From positions 1 through 9,399 of the forward strand of contig JACROM010000023.1 in NCBI GenBank assembly GCA_016214445.1: a DNA stretch of 9,399 nt. The letters run 5' to 3'. This document shows, piece by piece, positions 1 to 6,068 of the stretch (positions are counted from its first letter, which is position 1; the number at the start of each line of letters is the position of its first letter). The position numbers and the translations under genes are program-made. The stretch comes from Microcaldota archaeon (GTDB taxonomy: Archaea > Micrarchaeota > Micrarchaeia > Norongarragalinales > Norongarragalinaceae). The notes under the pieces are model-generated. The model was given only the letters and a program-made list of their open reading frames with translations, had not been told where the DNA came from and made no database searches.

Positions 1-40
1 CCAAGACGCTGCTCCACATCAAAGGCAATGCTTCCTTCAT
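1..40 (-). CDS. Partial DUF35/OB-fold protein, N-terminus only
   Basis: Only 13 codons are inside the window, reading MKEALPLMWSSVL and running off the left edge. The ATG (complement of 38-40) lies 21 bases after the thiolase stop on the same strand, with a GAGG about 13 bases upstream. The PLxW pattern near the N-terminus resembles DUF35 (OB-fold plus zinc ribbon) proteins. In many archaea a DUF35 gene sits beside thiolase and HMG-CoA synthase, and the protein bridges the two enzymes so that acetoacetyl-CoA is passed on directly. Position and the short motif support the call; the zinc-ribbon cysteines are outside the window, so it stays tentative. Confidence 0.55.
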   Translation of the reverse strand, partial: MKEALPLMWSSVL

Positions 41-61
41 CTCAAAAACCTCAACACCATC

Positions 62-1228
62 CTAAAATCTCCTCTTGAACACATGAAGAACCACAGTAGC
101 ACCAGAACCGCCGACATTATGACTCATTCCTATTTCCGCGTCAGCTACCTGCGTTTCCTTGGGCGCGTCTCCGCGGAGCTGGCGTACTACGTCTATTGCT
201 TCGCGCACACCCGAGGCGCCTACGGGATGGCCTACTGCCTTGAGACCTCCTGACATGTTGGTAGGTATTTCGCCGTCCTTGTCTATACCGCCGGATTCGA
301 CGAATTTTCCGCCTTCTCCTTTCCTGCAGAAACCCAAATCCTCCAACGCCATGATTTGCGCTATGGTGAAGCAGTCGTGGCACTCGAGAACATTTACGTC
401 CTTTGGCGAGATTTTCGCCTGCTCATATGCCTTCTTAGCAGCTACTTCGGTCCCGTACATGCCAGTCATGGTCTTGCGGTCGTGCAAAGACAAAGTGTCC
501 GAAGCCTGGGTGGAGGCGACGATTTCAACTTGCTTGTCCGTGAATTGTTTCGCCTTCTCGGAAGTGCACAATATCAGTGAAGCGGCTCCGTCGCTTATCG
601 GCGAGCAGTCCAACAGCTTGAGCGGCTCCGCGACGTAACCCGAGTTCATTACCTGTTCGAGCGTGAAAGGCGTCCTGAATTGGGCGTACTCGTTGAACGC
701 GCCATTTGCATGGTTTTTAACAGCGCAAAGCGCCATCTGCTCTTCGGTTGTGCCGAAGTCGTGCATATGCCTTCGTGCCATCAAGGCGTAAATCGACGGG
801 AATGTTGCTCCATTGAACAGTTCCCACTCCTGGTCGCCTGCTCCTGCCAAAGCTATTGCAGCGTCCTCGGTGCTCACGTCGGTCATCTTCTCAACTCCGC
901 CTACTGCCACCACGTCATAGGCGCCAGATGCGATTGAAAGGTAAGCCATTCTGAGCGCGACGCCGCCTGAAGCGCAGGCCGCCTCACATCTTATCGCGGG
1001 CAGGGGGTTGACGCCAAGCTGGTCCGCCATGAGCGCGCCGATGTGTTCCTGGCCGATGAACCTGCCTGCTGCCATGCATCCGCCGAATATCGCCTCGAGA
1101 TCTTTGCTGCCGACGTTTGCGTCCTGGATTGCCTTGATGCTGGCCTCGGCTATGAGGTCCCTCAAGCTGAGTTCCCAGTGCTCGTCGAATTTGGTCTGGC
1201 CGACACCAATGACTGACACGCTTCTCAT
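62..1228 (-). CDS. Archaeal SCP2-like thiolase (acetyl-CoA C-acetyltransferase)
   Basis: A 388-residue protein from the ATG at 1228. An in-frame TTG at 1237 would add only three residues, and a TATA-like box lies about 25 bases before the ATG, so the ATG is preferred. It condenses two acetyl-CoA to acetoacetyl-CoA, the first step of the mevalonate pathway, in the cytoplasm. Visible motifs are the nucleophilic cysteine in EAACASGG (C85), an H284-containing HDCF block, the GHPVGASG block with H334, and SHNVGGSGATVV (H370) near the C-terminus. The HNVGG ending is typical of SCP2-like archaeal thiolases, where classical thiolases carry CxG. It lies downstream of HMG-CoA synthase on the same strand with a 131-base gap, and a DUF35-like start follows. 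In archaea thiolase, HMG-CoA synthase and DUF35 form a complex that pulls the unfavourable thiolase reaction forward. Confidence 0.92.
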   Translation of the reverse strand: MRSVSVIGVGQTKFDEHWELSLRDLIAEASIKAIQDANVGSKDLEAIFGGCMAAGRFIGQEHIGALMADQLGVNPLPAIRCEAACASGGVALRMAYLSIASGAYDVVAVGGVEKMTDVSTEDAAIALAGAGDQEWELFNGATFPSIYALMARRHMHDFGTTEEQMALCAVKNHANGAFNEYAQFRTPFTLEQVMNSGYVAEPLKLLDCSPISDGAASLILCTSEKAKQFTDKQVEIVASTQASDTLSLHDRKTMTGMYGTEVAAKKAYEQAKISPKDVNVLECHDCFTIAQIMALEDLGFCRKGEGGKFVESGGIDKDGEIPTNMSGGLKAVGHPVGASGVREAIDVVRQLRGDAPKETQVADAEIGMSHNVGGSGATVVLHVFKRRF

Positions 1229-1249
1229 AATTTTCAACTCAACTTCAAA

Positions 1250-1257
1250 CTATAAAG
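1250..1257 (-). promoter_or_regulatory. TATA-like box before thiolase
   Basis: On the minus strand this reads CTTTATAG, centred about 25 bases before the thiolase ATG at 1228. That is where an archaeal TATA box would sit for a leaderless transcript. No good Shine-Dalgarno sequence lies directly before the ATG: the nearest AGGAGG is about 45 bases upstream, inside a duplicated copy of the HMG-CoA synthase tail. The box lies at the edge of that duplication, so the duplicated segment may have contributed the promoter. Thiolase could therefore have its own start as well as being read from the HMG-CoA synthase promoter. Confidence 0.5.
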
Positions 1258-1401
1258 ACTTCAATTTCCTCCTGTGCTTCACATGGTCGCCTTTTCTTTC
1301 TTTTCCGAAAGAAAGAAAATGCGGCCTACCGAAAAGAAAGAAAACTGAAAAACCATTTTGCTCGCGAATCATAATGACTTCAACTTCCTCCTGTGCTTAA
1401 C
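1251..1401. repeat. Direct repeat pair duplicating the 3' end of HMG-CoA synthase
   Basis: Two 32-base copies, 1251-1282 and 1370-1401, match at 28 of 32 positions and start 119 bases apart. The 1370-1401 copy holds the last codons and stop of HMG-CoA synthase (VKHRRKLKSL then TGA). The 1251-1282 copy, in the gap before thiolase, still spells VKHRRKLKSL followed by TAG on the minus strand. The gap therefore contains a second, orphan copy of the gene's tail. It may be an old tandem duplication or the footprint of an inserted piece. Confidence 0.85.
1292..1344 (-). terminator. Competing hairpins / U-rich tracts between HMG-CoA synthase and thiolase
   Basis: A 12-base arm (1292-1303) pairs perfectly with 1308-1319 around the four-base loop TCCG. 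The same arm, extended to 1305, can instead pair over 14 bases with 1331-1344. Only one of the two pairings can form at a time. In minus-strand RNA the distal arms are U-rich (runs of UUUUC and UUUC), which could act as an archaeal termination signal after HMG-CoA synthase. Termination or read-through control is inferred; the pairing itself is directly visible. Confidence 0.45.
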
Positions 1402-2409
1402 GTAAATCGAATAGTCTATGTACTCTTTCCTTGCCAACAATTCAGCCACAGTCGGCTGGCTTTTCCTCTTCTCGTTTTCCTTGGTGACCGTGATGTCGAA
1501 GGCGTCGCTGCCAGCCCCGCTTCCGTAGGAAACAACCATTACCCGGTCGCCTTCCTTGGCAACATCCAATACCGAAGAAAGGCCTATCATGGCCGCGCCG
1601 GAATAAGTGTTCCCTATGAACGGCGTGATGAGGCCTTGCTTCACCTGTTCCGGCTCGAAACCTAGCATCTTGCCAACCCGTACAGGGAACTTGCCGTTCG
1701 GCTGATGGAACACGACGTAGTCGAAGTCTTTCGACGAAGTCATGGTTTCCTCGAACATCATTTTAGCGGCGTTAGTGACGTGCTTGAAGTAACCCGGTTC
1801 GCCGGTAAAGCGTCCGGCATGCTGCGGGAACTCCTCGTGCTGGCGGCGCCAGAAGTCGGCCGTGTCTGTAGTGAAGGAGCAAGTGTACGTTATTTCAGCT
1901 ATGATGTTTTCCTTTCCTATCAAGAAGGCTGCAGCGCCAGATGAAGCGGAAAACTCCAACGCGTCACCTGGCCTGCCTTGCGCGGTATCAGTTCCAACGG
2001 ACATTCCAGCCTCTACCATTCCTGATTTAACTAGGCCAAGACAGTTCTGTATTGCCGCAGTGCCTGCCTTGCACGCGAACTCGTAGTCTGCAGCCATAAC
2101 TTTCGGGCCTGCCATTATCGCGTCTTCCACTATTGTTGCTGTTGGCTTGACAGCGTAGGGCTTGCTTTCGCTGCCCACGTAAATAGCTCCTATTTTCTGG
2201 GGGTCTATGCCCGCGTGTTTAACTGCCCTCCGGGCTGATTCCACTGCAAGAGTGGCGGAGTCCTCGTCTATCGCGGCAACCGCCTTCTCCTTCACTCCCA
2301 AGCCTGCGGCTATTCGTTTGCCGTCCTTGCCCCAAACACGGCCTATCTCTTCAGCAGTGATGCGCAGGGACGGAATTGCTACTCCATAACCTATGATTCC
2401 CGCTTTCAT
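1369..2409 (-). CDS. hmgS: Hydroxymethylglutaryl-CoA synthase, archaeal type
   Basis: A 346-residue protein, the usual archaeal length. It condenses acetoacetyl-CoA with acetyl-CoA to HMG-CoA, the second step of the mevalonate pathway. The catalytic cysteine is visible in DYEFACKAG (C113), a histidine in the VFHQPNGK block (H235), and N267 in the IGNTYSGAAMIG block. The C-terminal YGSGAGSDAF block (295-304) is typical of the archaeal enzyme. The protein ends in a basic tail (KHRRKLKSL). The ATG at 2409 has a TATA-like box about 32 bases upstream, suggesting a very short leader. It is the first gene of the minus-strand operon with thiolase and a DUF35-like gene, and is divergent from HMG-CoA reductase. 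A second copy of its last codons lies downstream in the gap before thiolase. Confidence 0.95.
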   Translation of the reverse strand: MKAGIIGYGVAIPSLRITAEEIGRVWGKDGKRIAAGLGVKEKAVAAIDEDSATLAVESARRAVKHAGIDPQKIGAIYVGSESKPYAVKPTATIVEDAIMAGPKVMAADYEFACKAGTAAIQNCLGLVKSGMVEAGMSVGTDTAQGRPGDALEFSASSGAAAFLIGKENIIAEITYTCSFTTDTADFWRRQHEEFPQHAGRFTGEPGYFKHVTNAAKMMFEETMTSSKDFDYVVFHQPNGKFPVRVGKMLGFEPEQVKQGLITPFIGNTYSGAAMIGLSSVLDVAKEGDRVMVVSYGSGAGSDAFDITVTKENEKRKSQPTVAELLARKEYIDYSIYVKHRRKLKSL

Positions 2410-2421
2410 GTGACTAACCCA

Positions 2422-2486
2422 CTAAAACTGAACTAGCTATAAAACTAAACTGAACTCAAGCCCCTAAAACTGAACCGAACTCAAGC
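2422..2486. repeat. Short repeats around the HMG-CoA synthase promoter
   Basis: The motif CTAAAACTGAAC occurs at 2422-2433, as CTAAACTGAAC (one A fewer) at 2445-2455, and again at 2464-2475. A second motif, GAACTCAAGC, occurs at 2452-2461 and 2477-2486. The copies lie on both sides of the TATA-like box at 2438-2444. They could be regulator binding sites, or remnants of small tandem duplications; the sequence alone does not decide. Confidence 0.6.
2438..2444 (-). promoter_or_regulatory. TATA-like box before HMG-CoA synthase
   Basis: On the minus strand this reads TTTTATA, centred about 32 bases before the ATG at 2409. A start some 26 bases downstream would leave a leader of only about 5 bases. 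No Shine-Dalgarno motif is needed in such a near-leaderless arrangement, and none is obvious. Confidence 0.5.
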
Positions 2487-2522
2487 GAACAGTTACTCCC
2501 CTGTCTTTCTGGCGCTTCCGGC

Positions 2523-2531
2523 CTTAAAAAG
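2523..2531 (+). promoter_or_regulatory. Possible TATA-like box, upstream candidate for HMG-CoA reductase
   Basis: The stretch CTTAAAAAG lies about 23 bases before an in-frame ATG at 2550. It would suit a leaderless start there and a longer HMG-CoA reductase of 457 residues. The family alignment argues for the later start at 2658, so this box may be an alternative promoter or may not be used. Confidence 0.3.
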
Positions 2532-2538
2532 CATAACA

Positions 2539-2613
2539 CACTTCGACAAATGCCACAGAACGAAGGAGGGCAAACCCGAGAGGAAAGCAGGCCCACCACT
2601 TCGACAAACGCCA
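2539..2613 (+). repeat. Direct repeat pair at the HMG-CoA reductase 5' end
   Basis: A 17-base segment at 2539-2555 recurs at 2597-2613 with one mismatch, 58 bases apart (CACTTCGACAAA, then TGCCA or CGCCA). The single difference turns the ATG at 2550 in the first copy into ACG in the second. The duplication therefore covers a possible start codon. Confidence 0.75.
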
Positions 2614-2622
2614 TACAGACGG

Positions 2623-2636
2623 CTGTTTTAAAACAG
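2623..2636 (+). promoter_or_regulatory. TATA-like box inside a perfect 14-base palindrome, before HMG-CoA reductase
   Basis: CTGTTTTAAAACAG is a perfect inverted repeat with a TTTTAAAA core (2626-2633). The core is centred about 28 bases before the preferred ATG at 2658, the right distance for an archaeal TATA box. A palindrome covering the box would suit a dimeric repressor blocking TBP, but no regulator is known from this window. Confidence 0.45.
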
Positions 2637-2657
2637 GCAAAAAACATTAAGGGCAGT

Positions 2658-3923
2658 ATGACGCTCAGCAAAGAGTTTAGGAAAAAGGCTCCGAAAGAAA
2701 GGCTGGACGAGTTGGCGAGTGAAGCAAAGCTGACTGAAGAAGAGAAAGCCCTGCTGGCAAAGGAAAGCGCTTTGGATTTGGAAACAGCGAACAGGATGAT
2801 CGAGAACGTTGTTTCCACGTTCCCGTTGCCTTTCGGAGTGGTTCCGGGATTCAAGGTCAACGGCATTGAACGCTTAGTACCAATGGCGGTCGAGGAGCCT
2901 TCAGTTGTGGCAGCTTCAGCCAACGCAGCCAAGCTGTCCGAAGGCTTCACTTCCGAAGCTTCCGAGCCCGTAATGATAGGCCAAATCCAATTGTTGGGAG
3001 TGAAGGACGTACCGAAGGCAATCGAGGCAATCGAAGCCAAAAAGAAGGAACTGGTCGCGAAAGCAAATGAAAAGGACAGAATGCTCATTTCAAGGGGCGG
3101 AGGCGCAAAGGGCATAGAGTGCAGGCACCTCAAGAGCAAACGGGGCGACATGCTCATAGTGCATTTGCTCGTTAATGTTCAGGACGCAATGGGCGCGAAC
3201 ACAATAAACACCATGTGTGAAATCCTTTCGCCTGAACTGGAGAAGCTGAGCGGCGGAAAAGTGAGATTGAGGATTATCTCGAATTTGGCAGTGCACCGCA
3301 CAGTAAAAGCGAAAACAGTGTGGACAAAGGAAGCCTTGGAGGAGAGCACCAAGGGCGCGTTCAAAGGCAGCGAGGTTGTTGGAGCAGTTCTGGATGCGTA
3401 TGCTTTCGCGGAAGCCGACCCTTACAGGGCGTGCACCCACAACAAGGGCGCGATGAACGGCATAGACGCAGTGCTCATCGCAACTGGAAACGACTGGCGC
3501 GCTGTCGAGGCAGGGGCGCACGCTTTCGCTTCCCTTTCCGGGGAGTACAAGCCGCTTACAAAATACTACAAGAACGAGAAAGGCGACCTCGTCGGGGAGA
3601 TTGAACTGCCCATGGCCATCGGAATAGTGGGCGGAGCAACCAAAACCCACCCGTTGGCGAAAATAGCGTTGAAGATAATGGGCGTAACAAAGGCAAGCGA
3701 GCTTGCTGAAATCATCGCGGCAGTAGGGTTGACGCAGAACTTCGCCGCCTTGCGGGCTTTAGCTACCGAAGGCATCCAACGAGGGCACATGCGGCTGCAC
3801 GCGAAAAACATCGCGGTAATGGCTGGCGCGCATGGAAAGGAGATAGAGGAAATCGCGGACAAGATGGCCGGAGAGAAGAACGTTTCAGTTCAACGCGCCA
3901 AAGAGCTTTTGGGTTCGAAGTGA
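2658..3923 (+). CDS. mvaA: Class II HMG-CoA reductase
   Basis: HMG-CoA reductase reduces HMG-CoA to mevalonate with two reduced nicotinamide cofactors. The sequence is of the class II (bacterial, Pseudomonas mevalonii-like) type. Numbered from the ATG at 2658, it shows IENVVSTFPLPFGV, PMAVEEPSVVAA with the acidic EE at 79-80, DAMGAN (176-181), THNKG with the catalytic lysine K263, GNDWRA with D279, and the C-terminal GHMRLHAKN with histidines H377 and H381. All expected catalytic residues are present. An in-frame ATG at 2550 would add 36 residues. I prefer 2658 because MTLSKEFRKKAPKERLDELA lines up with the N-terminus of known class II enzymes, giving 421 residues against about 428, and because a palindromic TATA-like box lies 28 bases upstream. 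It is divergent from HMG-CoA synthase and followed by hydC. Class II enzymes often use NADH. Confidence 0.93.
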   Translation: MTLSKEFRKKAPKERLDELASEAKLTEEEKALLAKESALDLETANRMIENVVSTFPLPFGVVPGFKVNGIERLVPMAVEEPSVVAASANAAKLSEGFTSEASEPVMIGQIQLLGVKDVPKAIEAIEAKKKELVAKANEKDRMLISRGGGAKGIECRHLKSKRGDMLIVHLLVNVQDAMGANTINTMCEILSPELEKLSGGKVRLRIISNLAVHRTVKAKTVWTKEALEESTKGAFKGSEVVGAVLDAYAFAEADPYRACTHNKGAMNGIDAVLIATGNDWRAVEAGAHAFASLSGEYKPLTKYYKNEKGDLVGEIELPMAIGIVGGATKTHPLAKIALKIMGVTKASELAEIIAAVGLTQNFAALRALATEGIQRGHMRLHAKNIAVMAGAHGKEIEEIADKMAGEKNVSVQRAKELLGSK

Positions 3924-3930
3924 CCGCAAC

Positions 3931-3940
3931 CTATTTTTAA
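3931..3940 (+). promoter_or_regulatory. TATA-like box before the hydrogenase genes
   Basis: CTATTTTTAA lies just after the HMG-CoA reductase stop at 3923. A transcript starting about 26 bases downstream (near 3962) would be leaderless at the GTG at 3966, or would carry a leader of about 55 bases before the TTG at 4017. It suggests hydCBA has its own promoter rather than depending only on read-through from HMG-CoA reductase. Confidence 0.45.
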
Positions 3941-3975
3941 GGGCATAACGTAATCTACGCTAACAGTGGTTTCCC

Positions 3976-4020
3976 ATGGAATTGTACTCTTACTTCGAAT
4001 TCAGGAGTGGTTCAGTTTGA
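3976..4020 (+). CDS. Possible 14-codon leader ORF overlapping the hydC start
   Basis: An ATG at 3976 opens MELYSYFEFRSGSV and stops at TGA 4018-4020. The stop overlaps the TTG at 4017-4019 proposed as the hydC start. An AGGAG at 4003-4007, inside this ORF, is well spaced (9 bases) for that TTG. The arrangement would suit translational coupling. It is very short, has no recognisable family and may be chance. Confidence 0.25.
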   Translation: MELYSYFEFRSGSV

Positions 4021-4448
4021 AAGACAAAAACCCGAAAGAAATAGCCGGAGGAATTGTCAGCGTTCTGGAGGAAATCCAGGAAAAGAAGGGCCATCTTGAA
4101 AAAGGGGACTTGGTTAGGGTTTCCGAAGAATACAAAGTTCCTTTAAGCGAAGTCTACGGCGTAGCCACTTTCTACACCCACTTCCGCCTTGGCAAGAGCG
4201 CGAAACATCTGGTCCAGGTGTGCGCCGGAACATCTTGCCACTCGCAAGGAGGCTTGAACGTGCTTGAAGCTTTAAAGAAGGAACTGAAAATAAGCGAAGG
4301 GTGCGTCACCAAGGACAAAAAATTCGAGCTGGAAGTGGTGAGGTGTTTTGGGGAGTGTGCGTTGGCGCCCGTAATAAGAATAGACGGGAAGGACCACGTA
4401 AAAGTGAAGCTTAAGAGCATACCGAAGATTCTTGCGGAATACAAGTGA
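4017..4448 (+). CDS. hydC: HydC: NuoE-like [2Fe-2S] subunit of NADH-linked hydrogenase
   Basis: A thioredoxin-like [2Fe-2S] protein of the NuoE/HydC family that relays electrons between the flavin subunit and the hydrogenase. The four cluster ligands are visible: Cx4C in VCAGTSCHS and Cx3C in RCFGECALAP. The VYGVATFYTHF block before them is typical of the family. Start choice: the frame is open from a GTG at 3966, which would add a hydrophobic stretch of 17 residues. The TTG at 4017 is preferred for its AGGAG at 9 bases and because family similarity begins there with the helical IVSVLEEIQEK segment, giving 143 residues. It follows HMG-CoA reductase by 93 bases and precedes hydB, separated by a 69-base gap with a duplicated junction. 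A NuoE of respiratory complex I is unlikely because the next genes are hydB and an [FeFe]-hydrogenase. Confidence 0.9.
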   Translation: MKDKNPKEIAGGIVSVLEEIQEKKGHLEKGDLVRVSEEYKVPLSEVYGVATFYTHFRLGKSAKHLVQVCAGTSCHSQGGLNVLEALKKELKISEGCVTKDKKFELEVVRCFGECALAPVIRIDGKDHVKVKLKSIPKILAEYK

Positions 4449-4522
4449 TTCTATGATTAAAGACGAAGGTAGAGGAAAGCGGTTGCACACGGCACTTGAA
4501 GCAATACGAGTGATTCTATGAT
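4438..4522 (+). repeat. Duplicated hydC stop / hydB start junction
   Basis: A 20-base segment at 4438-4457 recurs at 4503-4522 with one mismatch, 65 bases apart. Each copy holds GTGATTCTATGAT: a GTGAT Shine-Dalgarno-like motif a few bases before an ATG. In the first copy GTGA includes the hydC stop codon; in the second the ATG is the hydB start. The translation-initiation region has thus been copied along with the gene end. Confidence 0.85.
4453..4521 (+). CDS. Possible 22-codon ORF between hydC and hydB
   Basis: The ATG of the first repeat copy opens a frame of 22 codons (MIKDEGRGKRLHTALEAIRVIL) that ends in TGA at 4519-4521, overlapping the hydB ATG as ATGA. It has the same GTGAT motif as hydB and starts 5 bases after the hydC stop. 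It may be translated and coupled to hydB, or be only a by-product of the 65-base duplication. No protein family is recognisable. Confidence 0.35.
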   Translation: MIKDEGRGKRLHTALEAIRVIL

Positions 4523-6068
4523 AGTGAAGATAGGCGTTGGTTCGTGCGGCTTGGGAGCTGGCGCCGAGCAAGCGATAAAAGCTTTAGAAAAAAGCGGGGC
4601 GGAAGTCAAGAAGGTCGGCTGTATTGGGCTTTGTTACCTTGAGCCGCTGGTGGAAGTGGAAACAAGCAGCGGCCCTGTTTTTTACGCGCACGTTGATTCA
4701 AAGGAAAAGGCGGAGAAGATAGCGCGGGAAATAAAGGCCGGCAATTTCAAGTCCGCAAGCATGACGAGGAAGGAACTGGAGCAGAGCGCAAACTGGAAAA
4801 AGCAAGTGAGAAGGGTTAACGGGAATTGCGGCGAAATTGACCCGGAAAACATTGACGATTACATCAAGGCAGGAGGCTATGAGGGCTTGAAGAAAGCGCT
4901 GAAGATGGCTCCTGAGAAAGTCATAGCCGAAGTGGACAGGACCGGATTGAGGGGAAGAGGGGGCGCTGGTTTTCCTGCAGCGAAAAAATGGCAGTTCTGC
5001 AGGGCAGCTAAAGGAGAAACAAGGTACAACGTCTGCAACGCCGACGAAGGCAACCCAGGCGCTTTCATGAACAGGATGCTCATGGAAGGCGACCCCCACA
5101 AAGTCTTGGAAGGACTGATAATTTCCTCTTACGCCATAGGCGCATCGAAAGGTTACGTTTTCGTGCGCGCGGAAAAGGCGCTGGCAGCGGAGAGGATGAG
5201 GAAGGCAGTAGCGGACTCTAGAAAGAAGGGCTTTTTGGGCGACAACATACTTGGTTCGCGCTTTGGTTTCGACGTGGAAGTGGTGAAGAGCGCTGGAGCG
5301 TACGTGTGCGGCGAGGAAACCGCTTTGATTGAAGCTATAGAGGGAAAGCGCGGAACCCCCAGGGCGCGGCCGCCTTACCCTGCTCAAAGGGGACTGTACG
5401 ATTCGCCTACAAACATCAACAACGTGGAGACTTTGGCGCACGTCACCATGATTCTTTCCAAAGGCGCAGACTGGTTCAACGGGGTCGGCACGCAAAAAAG
5501 CAAAGGAACCAAGGTTTTCTGCCTGACCGGGAGCGTCGAGCGCCCAGGCGCGTACGAGGTGCCTATAGGATTCAACCTGAAGGAACTCGTGCACGGAATC
5601 GGCGGGCTAGATGGAAAGCCGAAGCTGATAGAGAGCGGCGGGCCTGCTGGACTGTGTTTGAAGGAAAACCAGCTCGATGTTCCCCTTGATTTCGAGACCA
5701 TGCAGGACGAGGGAACTGTAATGGGTTCGGGCGGAGTGGTCGTTTTTGGGGAAGAATGCTGCCCTGTTGACGTCGCAAAACACTTCATGCGTTTCACGCG
5801 CGACGAGTCCTGCGGGAAATGCACGCCATGCAGGGAAGGTACAACAAGGTTGTACGAGATGCTCGAAGATTTGACGAGCGGAAAGGGCAACAGGGAAACA
5901 CTTGAAAAAATCTCCAAGCTATCGGAGCTGATACGCGACACCGCGTTCTGCGGTTTGGGCCAAGGAGCAACAAACCCGTTGGTGTCGGCGATGAAGAATT
6001 TTGCGAGAGACTTCGAGGCGCACGCAGACGGAAAGTGCCCCTCTTATGTTTGCGGGATGGGAAAATGA
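4518..6068 (+). CDS. hydB: HydB: NuoF-like NADH/FMN subunit of [FeFe]-hydrogenase
   Basis: A 516-residue flavoprotein that binds NADH and FMN and feeds electrons into the hydrogenase. Domains in order: an N-terminal thioredoxin-like [2Fe-2S] domain (about 1-75) with cysteines C10, C35 and C39; the NuoF core with GRGGAGFP (146-153), NADEGNPGAF (174-183) and SAGAYVCGEETALIEA (258-273) for NADH/FMN; and a [4Fe-4S] site, SCGKCTPCREG (C432, C435, C438) plus FCGLG (C478). The protein ends at DGKCPSYVCGMGK, just where the Thermotoga HydB (about 626 residues) continues into a 2[4Fe-4S] ferredoxin domain, so that domain is absent. The ATG at 4518 has GTGAT upstream. The stop overlaps the hydA ATG (ATGA), implying coupled translation and equal amounts of subunits. 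Confidence 0.95.
   Translation: MIVKIGVGSCGLGAGAEQAIKALEKSGAEVKKVGCIGLCYLEPLVEVETSSGPVFYAHVDSKEKAEKIAREIKAGNFKSASMTRKELEQSANWKKQVRRVNGNCGEIDPENIDDYIKAGGYEGLKKALKMAPEKVIAEVDRTGLRGRGGAGFPAAKKWQFCRAAKGETRYNVCNADEGNPGAFMNRMLMEGDPHKVLEGLIISSYAIGASKGYVFVRAEKALAAERMRKAVADSRKKGFLGDNILGSRFGFDVEVVKSAGAYVCGEETALIEAIEGKRGTPRARPPYPAQRGLYDSPTNINNVETLAHVTMILSKGADWFNGVGTQKSKGTKVFCLTGSVERPGAYEVPIGFNLKELVHGIGGLDGKPKLIESGGPAGLCLKENQLDVPLDFETMQDEGTVMGSGGVVVFGEECCPVDVAKHFMRFTRDESCGKCTPCREGTTRLYEMLEDLTSGKGNRETLEKISKLSELIRDTAFCGLGQGATNPLVSAMKNFARDFEAHADGKCPSYVCGMGK

Noticed and set aside
2456..3157. Long minus-strand ORF of 233 codons opposite HMG-CoA reductase
   Set aside because: It is antisense to a gene with every class II reductase motif. 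Its serine- and phenylalanine-rich translation is typical of a shadow frame.
4698..5594. Minus-strand ORF of 298 codons opposite hydB
   Set aside because: It lies wholly within hydB, has no recognisable domain, and reflects low stop frequency in a GC-rich antisense frame.
5384..5941. Minus-strand ORF of 185 codons opposite hydB
   Set aside because: Antisense shadow with a Ser/Pro-rich translation and no family resemblance.
6035..6064. Earlier in-frame start for hydA
   Set aside because: It lies inside hydB and would add residues before the [2Fe-2S] domain start. The ATGA overlap at 6065 fits the family N-terminus.
4017..6068. Respiratory complex I fragment (nuoE, nuoF)
   Set aside because: The following gene is an [FeFe]-hydrogenase with a complete H-cluster, translationally coupled to the NuoF-like gene, and no other nuo genes are present.
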